From Pelodera strongyloides (Eukaryota; Nematoda; Chromadorea; Rhabditida; Rhabditidae), in NCBI GenBank assembly GCA_036852015.1, contig JAANDG010000014.1:558001-622000 (forward strand): a stretch of DNA of 64,000 nt. Direction: 5' to 3'. The notes under the pieces are model-generated. The model did no database searches and had not been told where the DNA came from. It saw nothing but the letters and a program-made list of their open reading frames with translations. The translations under genes were made by a program, and so were the position numbers. Below, in pieces: positions 13,170 to 46,900 of the stretch (position 1 is its first letter; each line of letters begins with the position of its first letter).

Positions 13170-14854
13170 TGCTTGTGTGTTGTCTACAACTCTTGAGCTC
13201 ATCAATATATGGATTTGTGAAACGTAGTAACGGAGTTTCTTTTCCTTTAAAGAATGCAGGTTATGAGCTAGTGTTCCGAGTAGGATTAGGCTTGTATTTC
13301 CTAATAAGATTAACGCTCATTGCACCTTAAATAATGTCAACTTTAGACTTCTTAATTGCGTCTGTAATTTGGCTAAGTTAAAGATAAGGCGGTAGTGGAA
13401 TTGGTTTCCATGAAAATCGGAATACAGTATCGCCTTCCGGCAACATGCTTACAATATGAGCTTAACACGGTGGGCGGGCACAAAAATGGGCATCCAAGAG
13501 TACCATACTAGCCGCCTACCATACTCATTGTGCCCCTCAGGTGCTCCCAGAGCGCGTGAACATTGGGAACGCGGAAGTAAGTTGCACACCAGTGGCGCGC
13601 GCCTGGCACACTGTCGGCGCACAAATTTTCACTTTCGCGAAGAAATACGCAGCCCATATTAATGGCCCACAGGCAACGTAACACAAAATTTGAAGTCACA
13701 TAACTTATACACTAGACTCTCTATCGTGATACTGTATACGATTTCACTTATAATTTCCCGAAATTTACTTTCGAACACTGGTTTTTTAAAGAATATGATG
13801 ATCCAAGCTTAAAAAAACTCTAAATTGTCCATTTTCATTACAAATATAGGGGGGTTTCACGCGTGTTTTCACGTCTGTGCCGTTAATTGGGCGGCCTAGT
13901 GCCTAGGGGCAGGACAGACCAAGACGCCACAAATGGACTGCGAAACCTAGTGCTTTATAGAGAAGTTGACGAACTAAACCGTGATCGTCCTTATGTTTTT
14001 ACTCTGGCTTTCCTTTTTTAACATATGTTAAACTCTAGCTTCACGTAATATTACGTACAAAGCACGGCTTTCTCTGGTACTAGTATATAATGAAGTCAAT
14101 GCCTAAGGACAGCTGAAAATTGTATCGTCTGTAAATTACTTGTAACATTATGTTTGTCTATCCCTCCCACTCTCTCCTTCTCTTTCTCACACACTCTGTG
14201 TCTAGATTGTCTGCCACGTACCCTATTCATCCCTCCATCTCTCACCTCCCTAATACTCTCTCAGTTCTGCTCTCTCCCCATCACTCGCTTTGTCACTCAC
14301 AATATGTATTCCTATTCCTACCGCGCACACCAAGTGGACCTCATTAAATTATTAGTTTTTAGTTTAGAATTTTTTTTACTCGTTTGTGGACGATTGCTTT
14401 CAGTCGGTGCAATTTGAGCACAGCGATAGTCAATTTTCAAAATATAATGTTTTCAACAAAACATTCCTGGCTGTCGCTCTCCAATATCTCCATTTATTAT
14501 TTTTTTTTAAATACACTATCTTGAGCCATATTTTTTTCCATCTAGATAAGTTACACTAAATCTGCAATTTTCCAAAATCTAAAATATTGAACTTACAGGT
14601 TATTCAATTATAAAAGCTACGTTTGACCTCCTCAGCGTTTCTTTCTCCAAGTTCATAAGATTCATCTTTTTAATACAGAAATGTGCTTATTTCTATCCCA
14701 CAACGCAGATCTTTGTATAATGTGTTTACATTAAAAAGTAATAAATTTTATTGGGCTTAAGTAAATCCTATTAGCGATATAAGTATGGCTAATAAATCTT
14801 GGCTTTATTCGTGTAGATTTGACTTATTCTAGTGGCGTGAAAACAGCTTCCTAG

Positions 14855-15025
14855 TTAAAGCGAAATGCTAGCCCCTTTGGAAAATTTGCATATGATAAGC
14901 AAATCCTGTGTATCCTATGCTAATTGTGTACGATCGTCCACGGTAATCGTACAAAATTAGCATATGATACACAGGATTTGTTTATCATATGCAAATTTTC
15001 CAAAGAGGCTAGCATTTCGCTTTAA
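14855..15025. mobile_element. 171-bp near-perfect palindrome, copy 2
   Basis: Same ends, core and exact length as 11272-11442, with a few base changes. It ends about 470 bases before the unc-62 exon 1a ATG and directly touches a tRNA-like sequence. Confidence 0.78.
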
Positions 15026-15033
15026 ACTTATTT

Positions 15034-15120
15034 GTCCGAGTGGTCTGTGGGCGCCGTCCATCAAGGGTCAATCATGATGATGAAGAGCACCCGGGTTCGA
15101 CGCCGGCCGCGTGCAGACCA
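15034..15120 (+). other. tRNA-like sequence (class II type)
   Basis: A-box GTCCGAGTGGTC (15034-15045), as in Leu/Ser tRNAs, and B-box GGTTCGACGCC (15094-15104), with the long spacing of a class II tRNA. GGTCTG and CAGACC can also pair. The acceptor stem is not convincing, so a tRNA pseudogene or tRNA-derived SINE is likelier than a working tRNA. Confidence 0.5.
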
Positions 15121-15501
15121 ATCAAGTTTGACAGCCATTTGTGACACAGATATTTTTGAAAAATGACCTTGTATTTTAAAACATTGGAATTTATTACTAT
15201 TCTTTTCTCTGATTTTCGCCAGTCGGTTTATTGCAATTATCCTAATTACCTTCCATCTGAAAAGTAGTATAATTGTGAGGCAATTACTTCAACTAAAAAA
15301 AACCTCATGTAGGTTACAATATACGTCGGTTATGCAATTGTTTCCTAAAGATTAATTCGAACATAAATATGTTTAATGCAAGAAAACATAATTTACTCGT
15401 TGTTTCGCGACATTTATGTTTTATTAGTTTTTTTCGCTCTCGATTATTTCTTTGCATTGTACAACCGTACGACGTACTCTGACACACACTGATTTCAGAA
15501 A

Positions 15502-37869
<22,368 letters not shown>

Positions 37870-38130
37870 GTCAACGGTGTCGCCACTGGTTACGATAAGC
37901 CTTTAGCTAGGGTTACGTATTTGCTAACCTGTGCTGTTCGGTGCGTTCGCTAAGAGTTTAGCTAGGGTTACGTAAGACCTCGCTTGGGCGTCCACTCGAT
38001 CGTAACTTTGTGTTATGAGCTGAGAGAAAACGTAGCTTTATGCAAATCATAAAGTAACTTTCACCGATTGGCTGCTAGGCATATTACCTTGACCTCCTAC
38101 CTGAATGTAGATATTAGTTTTTGTTTCGTT

Positions 38131-38234
38131 TTAAAGCGGTATGACACGTGGCTTCACAAAATGGAACAAATTTGCAGACAATACATGTCAATGCATTTGT
38201 CGACGCTGCACTGCACAGGTGTTGTACCGCTTCA
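38131..38234. mobile_element. Short TTAA-AGCGGTATGACACGTG element
   Basis: Located about 260 bases after the unc-62 stop, probably in the 3' UTR. The right arm GTTGTACCGCT-TCAA is decayed. Confidence 0.5.
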
Positions 38235-39384
38235 ATAATTTTGGCGTTCTTTACTTTGAGATTACCTTTGTTTTATGTTCTTAGGGGTTGCCTGAGCAAA
38301 TCTCGTGTACTCATCTAAGTCGTATCGTATGATTTTTTTACTTTCCGACCATTTTCCGAATTGTACATCGAATTTTGAATTATCGATTTTTTAAAAATAT
38401 TATTATTGATTATACCGCGCGCTCAGTTTTCATTGTTCACAATGCGTTTTCAACACGTGCTTTCGTCCTAACTTTTTTTTAAACAAGTTTTAAATGTTGT
38501 ACCTTAACTTTTGAGATTTTATTACTAACTACGCTGAGTGTAAATTTTCCACCTATGACTGATTGGAGATCAGCAGTTTATACTTATGTCGTTTGGAAAA
38601 AAAACCAGCTAGCTTACGTACAACCGGCCTAGGTTGCATTGTTAGTGGTACTATTTTGCCCCATCACCGCGAGCTTGACTTATGGTATCCCAAATTTGAT
38701 ATTTCGTCTATTTTCAGTGTATGTTGGTCTAATAAGCAAGGTATTTTGGCAATATTCTGTTTATAATTTCTGAGGTTAACAATATTTTTTACTATATTTT
38801 TATATCTTACATATACGTTCATTGATATGCAGGGTGTGATTTATTTTATGTTTATCTAGTAGAAGAAATGTTTCCATGACATGAGAATTTGTATAGATTT
38901 AAGAGATTTGCCTGTTACAGTATGATTTTAAGCTGCATTAACTGGTAAATGTGCATCATAAGCTACTCATGTAAAATTAGAATATTCACAATTAACTCAA
39001 TATCGTAATGTTGGTAGCCGTTTTGGAACTGTTTAAAAAATGACCACGTATTCTACGTGTTCTTCGTTATGATTTTCTTTATTTTTCTCACTCGTGTATG
39101 CTGATTAATTATTGAAAAGGATAAAGAATATATGTCAGTGTTGATTTGTGTTTCGGTTAATTTGGCCCAGTGTAAAAGTAACACATCAAGCAGTTCAAAG
39201 TCGAATCTCTAATCTAAAGTCTAATCTAAAGTCTAATGTATACTATATTTGATGGTGTTATAAAATGTAAAGAGATTCTCCAAAGAATCAGGCTCACGTG
39301 AAAAAGACACGGGGCGCAGCGACATGTAGGCGCACCGGATTTGTTTTCACCGCGCACCATCAGAGTTTCACGTTGAACAAGTTT

Positions 39385-39470
39385 CGCACAGGTCCTCAAG
39401 AGGAGGCGACGAGTTCCAGATGGCAAATTGTTATGAATTTAGGCTTAGGTTACATAATTCCCTCGACCTG
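39385..39470 (+). repeat. Dispersed repeat with CGACGAGTTCC core, copy 2
   Basis: AGGTCCTCAAGAGGAGGCGA followed by CGAGTTCCAGATGG. A shorter copy in the convergent spacer. Confidence 0.48.
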
Positions 39471-39601
39471 TTTTAATTAAGTCGCGTCTGGTTGTTCATT
39501 TAGTTGTGGGCATTCTCAACCTACAGAGACATCGACAAAACTTGCGCGATACATTTTCATCTTTTAATAAACGTTATGTTATTTTACGACGCTGAATCAC
39601 T

Positions 39602-39789
39602 TTAAAACGAAATACCGGCCGGTTTTTGAAACGCATCTCAAGTACCTGCATTCCTATGCATTTTATGCGAAGTGGGGTCTAATTGGGGTCTAGTTTTTAT
39701 TCTAATTTTTTGCTCATTTGCATATGCTGCATAAGAAAGCAGGTGTACGCAATGCGTTCCAAAAAAAACCGGCCGGTATTTCGCTTTAA
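39602..39789. mobile_element. TTAA-AGCG palindromic element (188 bp)
   Basis: Arms begin AACGAAATACCGGCCGG and end CCGGCCGGTATTTCGCT, bounded by TTAA on both sides. Same family as 8446-8639. Confidence 0.75.
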
Positions 39790-40814
39790 CAATTATAATG
39801 AAAGAAATTGTCTTGGAAATGCAAAGTACCATGCTGATAAGAAAAGGCGAAACTACATTTTTTTGCGTGGAATAGGTGGACTCTTTTACTTTGTTTGGAA
39901 GAAGCTGTCAATCAAGAAGGATTCAATATAAAGACAGGAAATGTGGAAACGGGTGATGCGACGAGTCCTATACATATGTGTTGGACGAATTTCAGAACGT
40001 TGAATAAAAGGGCGAGGGGGGGGGGGGGTAGAGGGGTTAAATTTGATACTGTTTTATTTATTTTCGGAGAAATATGAAATATATTTGACGTTGTGTTGCT
40101 TTACCAGTTTAGCCATCTGACAAGGGAAGCTTGCAGGCTTGCACCATGGTATCGCCCTGTAGAGCGGCAAACCACACAGTTTTGTAGAGAATTTCACGCT
40201 CGACATCTTTTTCAGAGAAAATTTTCTCCAATTGTGAGGCCGGTTTCACAAAAAGAGCGTTACACAACATTTTTACCCAGGGCAACGTGCCCCAAGCAGG
40301 GGTAAAGTAAAGTTAACCCGAGACCAGCTCAACTGGTAATAGTAATATGGTACATTCGATGTGTGGTTTGTATGTATTCACCTTTAAGCCATAAATGGTG
40401 ACTCTTGACTGAGGAGAGTTACTAAAATATTTATTGCACACAGATACACATACACGTTCTATTCTTTATTATGCTTCTGGCTGGGTTTCTTAGTCTATTG
40501 ATTGGCTACACAAAAATAACATAACATCTATTACGACAACAAAATACATCGCGCAAGTTGTGTCAATATAATACCATTATCAAAGAATAAATAAATAATA
40601 ATACTAATGAAACAGATGAAAGCAAGCACTATAAAACTAAAAATAAATGGCAGAAAAAATAAAATAGTTAACCTAGTGAAGTCTTTGCACCACATTTCCA
40701 CACGACCAAAAAATCCTAATATATCACACGCTCCGAATCAAAATTGTTAATGCCCAATGGTATTAAAATACTGCTAAGCTCTCCAATAGAACTTTTTTTT
40801 TCGATGAATTTCCG

Positions 40815-40985
40815 TAAACCGCGATATAACGGCACGTTTTTGAAACGTATGTCGGACAACTCCATTTCCATAAGTTGTATGCAAACGAGTATATAATTAG
40901 ACTAAAAAGTGTTTACCTATATGCATACACTAGAATATAGCATCCATCATACGTTTCAAAAACCGGCTGTCATAGCACTCTAATT
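40815..40985. mobile_element. Decayed CGATATAACGGCACGTTTTT element
   Basis: GAAACGTATGTCGGACAACT at the left and CATCATACGTTTCAAAAACC at the right. It lies directly after the GRL stop codon (minus strand), so in its 3' UTR. Confidence 0.55.
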
Positions 40986-40993
40986 ACTGTAAT

Positions 40994-43900
40994 TTAAATT
41001 CTCAATGAATGAATGTTTAGCGGTTGCTTGATCCTTTTTCCTGGATAGTTACCAATTCCACCGGTTCCATTTAACGCCATATCTGCGTGGTACGGAGTGG
41101 CGTAAGTGAGCATGAATCTAAAAACAAATATTTTCTTGGACTTTTGTAAGTACACATTTATCTCGAATCGTTACATTCTCTACAGTGGCCCTTCATCCAA
41201 ATTCAATGTTGGTACGCTCTTGAGTTATATTCTCTCGTCGTTGCACTCTTTTTAGTACCGGATTTTAATTTGACCGAACGATACTTTTTATGTCCGGAAT
41301 AGATGTTACGAGTTATGTAATTGTCATATATAAATAAATACATTAGAAAAGTGCAGAAAAGTATCGCAGTGAATCTGCTCTGTTGTCTACTTTATTGTAT
41401 GAATCTCACATAATCACTTTATGTAACTACTCTAAATGTCATCAGTGAGCGAAATATCATCAATGATGATAGGCTAGCACTTCAAGTGTTCTTTTTAAAA
41501 GTAATTAAACCTTAATATAGTGAAAATTTGCAGACTTCGAGAAAACAAGTCGTAAAAATATTGATGGAAAAGAAAATCTTTTATTGAAAAACGTAGCTTA
41601 CTGTTTACGAAACCACATGATCGAAAATACCCCCCCCCCCTCCGCCTTTTGGGGATTCATTTTCCAAAAATTTTTCTCCATCTATATGGGGGAACATACA
41701 AGTGTATATATTAAATAATATATTAAATATATAAATATAAACATATTAAAATGAATAATATTAAATATATTGTAACTTACTTTCCGTCGATTTCCACCTT
41801 ACAAACAAGATCGCCGGCGAAGTGCACATTTTGAGCGAAATCGGCAAGCGAGACGATTGTTTCAAAAGGGTGCTGAAAACGGCTATTCGGTTTTTTTATT
41901 AATAAGACCTCTTTATTTATAAAAGGGTACATATGTAGGTAAGTTAGAAACAAGATTGAGAGAAAAACACTCACATGCCAGAAATGTTCAAAAGGTCTAG
42001 CTACTTACGTGGAGTTATGTTTATAGCAGAAGTGGTAGAAACATTTTTCTTGATCAGATAATACAGTTCCAAGAGTTTTTAACTAATTGACAAATACCGG
42101 GCATTAAGTATTCAATAAAAAGGCAACTGCCACCCTCATGGTAAGACATTTAGCAGTAAAGCAGAGAATCACTCGGTAACTATTTGCTGAAACTTGCCTC
42201 AAATTCGTTCTGCGAGGCTTCTTGCAGTTTCTTGGCCATCAGGTTGATATTGCAACTGTTGACGGTTTTCATCGCTTTCACAGTTGCAAACGTTTCTTCG
42301 ATCAAGTTGTTTAACTTCACATTACAGCAAGCGTAACCTGCAACGACGAGCGAGCTACAGCAAGTTGCAATCGAATTTAAGTTCAACCTTTTACCTCACA
42401 ATTAGTCTGCATCAACCGGAGTGAAAGGACACATAAAATAAGTGAAACAGTATAATGTTGAAGGTTTTGTGTTTTGACTTTGTGCTTGGCTGGTTTTAAA
42501 TCTGTACGAACCTGTTGGGTTGTAGAAACAACTGGGCAGTGGAAGGTTCACTTTGGGAGGATAGTAGTATTTGACATTTGGAGCGTCACGTAGTTTAGCA
42601 CGCACATCGGGGTTGCTTCGGATCTGGATAATTTCATAAATAAATATTGGTATACTTTGATGAAGACTAGAAGTGTTTGTGATGATTTGGCGAGGGCAAC
42701 CATAAACTAGGCACTAAGCGCGTTGTCGTGGGAGTTACATTACAACATGCTGTATTTACAATCCAATAGTAGCTGTATTTTTTAAGACAATCTTTCCCGA
42801 GATCGTTTTTCTTCATTTGAAGAGTCACCAAAAGCAAAGCCATTCGAAGCCCGTTTAATCACAAAAGTCCCCGCCCGTATTCACCAACACACAGGGAGCC
42901 TTCCCTAGGCTCACGCGCGCTCTGAATCTCTTCTGCACTCGCACTCTCTACGCACTCTTTAGCTCCATGGGGAGGCCAGGGAGGGCTCCCTGCGTGTTGG
43001 TGAATACGGCCTCTGGTCTCGCAATCGGACTCTGATTCTGTGGGTTCGATGAACAGAGAATACGAAAACGTATCAGAAACTCACATCCTCCACCTCGCCA
43101 ATTTTCTTATGAGTTTTTTGCTTTCTCGTCTTCTTTGTGCCCTTATTCCCACGACTTTCCAGAAATTCCTCAAGCTCCTCATGTTCGCCTCTGAAAATTC
43201 GAATGCAGCAAATTCTTTAAAAAATACCAACATTTTAAATAATCGCGGCTTGCACTCTGTACCTGTTTGCCCAATTGCTACTTACCTTTAGACATCAGAT
43301 TTGTCATTTATCTGTTCATTTTTCCTGAACATTTCCACTTCGTAACACCAGTAAGCTTGAAAATTAACTCACGCTTCACCCTTCCTGTGATGTTTTCTGT
43401 TCTTCTCTGCGGGTCTCCGTGTTGTCGTTGCACTCTCTTCCGTCTCGTTCTCTGCTCCCTCCACCTCTTCCTGTTCTCTTTCCTTTTCCCCTTCTTCGCC
43501 GCCCTCCTCCTCTGCTGCAGGCTCTTTCTTCTTCTTCTTTAGCCTCTTTGCACCCTCCTCGGTTATCTCTAGTATTTCGTCATCGGCTGGGGTTCCTGAT
43601 TTCTTTGGTGTCTCCTCAGCGTTTTCCCCCTCAAGTTCAGCTTTCTTGTCCCCGTTTCTAACCTAAATTAGGATTTTGTATTCCAATCATATTCATTTGC
43701 ATATAATGCAAGGGAATGCAGTTATGCAGACCGGCTGTTATACCGTTTTAAGCGGCTACAAAGGAGATAAACCCTAACCTTGGTTCTTCTATTTTGTGGT
43801 TTCTTTTGGTTCTTTCTCGATGGTTCCTCGTCTTCCTCATTGTCATCATTTTTCATTTCGATCTAAAATGGATCATCTATGAGAATGGCTGTACATACAT

Positions 43901-46900
43901 AAACGTCTAGTTTTTAACATGTAAGTTACTGTATTCTTAATTAGGCAATTTACCGAGCAAGCATAATTAGAAATAATAAAAGACTGTCCTTGACAGTACT
44001 CGAAATTGGGTAACAACTCATTGAGTGTAACTTATGGCTCTGCTAAGGGATCATGTCGAAACTAGGAAGCCGAAATCAGAAGCAGATCCTGAAAAAGAAA
44101 GCAGAAACGAAATCAGAAAGCCAAATAGGAATAACTATCAGACCTTTATTCTCCTTCCCTTGAGGTTCCGTGTGCTCTCCTCCACAGTGCTTTGTGCACC
44201 ATCTTCTTCTACAGCCTCCTCGTCCTCATCGCGGCTCTTTGCAACCTAATTAACATAACTCGCCTGCGAATGATTATTGGTGGTGGGTGCCGGTAGCGTA
44301 CTCGGTTAACGCATTGACCCGGAAAACCAAAGATGCGGGTTCGATTCCCGCCCGACCGAAACCTCAATTTTTCATTTGCAATCCAAATTCTAATTCACAT
44401 TGTCAATTACGTTTTTTTTCGTTAACGTGTTCACATGATTGTCATACAAGGTTCAATAAGCTCAATAAAATAATTTTGGTTCAATAAGATTATTTTGAAT
44501 TTGCACTATAAGTGTTTATGTGAAATGTTTTAAATGTTTGCACAATAAACCCACCTTTACTCTCCTTCCCTTCGGTTTTCGTGTGCTCTCCTCTACAGTG
44601 TCCTGTTCACCTTCTTGTACCGTGGCTTCCTCGTTGTCGTCGTCGTTGTCGGCCTTCTCCACCTAATTAAAAGATAAAAAGATTAAGAGTGCGGGATTAT
44701 ATCAACCGAATTCGAGAAATGGTGCACCGGGGTATACTTCATTTCCGAATGCGGACATATTGGCCGTTAAACCTCCCGGAGGCCAATTTTCGGATAATCC
44801 CGATTTATCCCCGCCAGTTTTACCAAGCTACCAGCGTTGACACCTTTGGTTGGGTGAGGGGTTCCGGGCCGGAATCGAACCAATGACCGGCGGCGTGAGC
44901 AAGACGCTTGCCACTGCGCCACGCCCTCCACCTAATTAGCATAATTTTTAGCCGTCCGACAAATACCCTCACGATTCATTAGTGTAGGTATTGAGGAATA
45001 CATCATGTGCCTTATAGAAGAATAGAAGGACCGCTTGGGCCAAATTTATTATTCACCCATGTACTACACGAGTGCTAAAGGTATTATTTTGATGCTAATT
45101 AACTTGAATCTAATAGTGCGCCCACTTTTATTCTCCTTCCATTAGGTTTCCTTGTGCCCTCTTCGACAGTGCTCTGTTCACCTTCTTGTACCGTGGTTTC
45201 CTCGTTGTCATCGCCATTATCGGACTCCTCCACCTAATAGTAAACGTACATAGTAGAGTTATTATCAAAGCTCAAAGAAAATTTGGAAATGAAACTAACT
45301 TTGTCTCTCTTTTTCTCGTCTTCATCAGTGTTCTTTTCTTTATCCGAATTCTCGTCGCTCTCTTCAGTTTCATCAGTTTTCTGTAAACAAATGTTTATAT
45401 AAGTGCGGCCGATAAAAAGTTTAACGACCTAAAAAGATCATAGTCTAGGCATCCGAGGGAGTTGACAGTTTACATGTAAATTGTTGGCCGTTATTGATTA
45501 AAACCCTTTCTAAATTGGGAAAGCCTAACCTTGTGTTTGCGTTCCTTCTTGCTATTCTTGTCCTTTTTCTTGTTGTCCTGATTGCCCTCCGAGTTGACAT
45601 CGCCTTCTACTTGCTCGCTTTCTCTCTCCACTTTATCAACACCATCGGTGTAATCCCAGTCCTCCCCATCCTTGGAGTCGGTCTGGAAAAAAAATATTTG
45701 GTCAAATCCTAAAAGTTCTCAGCGAAATCTAAGCCTAAGCCTAAGCCTAAGCCTAAGCCCAAGCCGAAACCGAAGCCTAAGCCTAAAGCTAAATGTCAAA
45801 ATTCTTGCGGAACGAACAATCGGGATCTGCACAGGAGATTTGCATGGTGTTTCGTTCTTTTCAGTAAAAAAAATAAGCGCTAAAATCAAGAAAGTACTAA
45901 ACAATACGTACTGTGTTGATCACTCTACGAGCTTTCTTCTTGACTTCCTTGGACTCGTTTTCCGATTTCTTTGATTTTCCTTCACTTTCCTTCTTTTCTG
46001 ATTTCTCCATGGTTGATTTTGGGGTCTCCGCTTCACCTGTAAGCATAGAAATTTATCCCTTCAGCTGGAATGTTTAAGAATTTAATAAGTTTGAATACAC
46101 ATTCGGGTAAAATAAATCCGAATTGAGAGAGATGAAAATAAATTTTATAAAAAAAAATTTAAATGTGGAATCTCACGAGATTTACGTGTTCCACTTCTTT
46201 CCTTTTATACGGAAGATGTTGGTGTGAGTTTCTAATAAATAATTACTTAAATATCTAGTTTATAAAAAAATTAAATAGTTATTGCCCTGAAAATGTCTCA
46301 CCACCATCTTCTTCGCTCACTTCAACGAGCTTAAGTTTGTGATGAGTTTTCGGTTTTTCTGTTATTTGTTCGTCGTTTGAGGGAGGTTCTTGTGCGACTT
46401 CTTCTAAAGAGACAATTACAAAAGTGATTTTTTTCATCTCCCCTGTCTAGCAATAAAATTTGATGAAAATCCCAGTTCTATTTGCGATTTAAACTCGGGT
46501 TTAAACTCGCTAGTGGTCCAACTCAGTGAGACAGCGTCAAACCTTGCGGCGCATTCACGCATTCTCTTTATTTCCTTTCTGTCAGAATTCTAACTACGAA
46601 TAGATACCCTGTTCCATCTTCTCTTTTGTCTGCTTCTCCGCTTTTTCCATTGTCTCTGACTTCTTCTTTTCTTTTTCCTCTCCAGTGACTTTCTTCAACT
46701 TTTCCGTGCTTTTCTCATCTTTATCGTCTGCGTCTCCGGAAGACGACGAGGATTCGGAGGAATTCTTTCCTTTCTCGTTTTCCAAAGATTTCATTTCTAG
46801 AGTGAAGCGCTTACAGTTACAGCTTTGAGCTACCGTAACCCATCGGTTACGGTAGAGTGCGATTGTCAAGAGTGCGATTGTCTAGGGTTACGCTCAAAAC

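Larger units (their letters stand above)
1..15498. other. Gene desert upstream of unc-62
   Basis: No exon-like coding sequence was recognised. Open frames here are short, lie in repeats or CT tracts, or lack splice and codon support. Contents: poly-T run (137-185), CT tracts (2325-2356, 3818-3870), many palindromic elements (listed separately), a 17-bp GC-box pair near 6880-6905, and a tRNA-like sequence at the right end. It probably holds distal regulatory DNA of unc-62 and/or a gene left of the window. Confidence 0.6.
37870..40993. other. Convergent spacer between unc-62 and the GRL gene
   Basis: Should contain the 3' UTRs of both genes. Palindromic elements lie at 38131-38234, 39602-39789 and 40815-40985, a dispersed repeat copy at 39385-39470 and a poly-G run at 40017-40028. 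A candidate polyadenylation signal (TTTATT on the plus strand, i.e. AATAAA on minus) occurs near 40430 and 40464, over 500 bases past the GRL stop. No third gene was recognised. Confidence 0.5.

Noticed and set aside
43267..43661. Plus-strand frames rich in Leu, Pro and Ser
   Set aside because: Shadow of GRL exon 15 on the minus strand, whose K/E codons read as L/S/F/P on the plus strand.
44287..44358. Functional tRNA gene
   Set aside because: Good A and B boxes, but acceptor and anticodon stems are mismatched; described as tRNA-like only.
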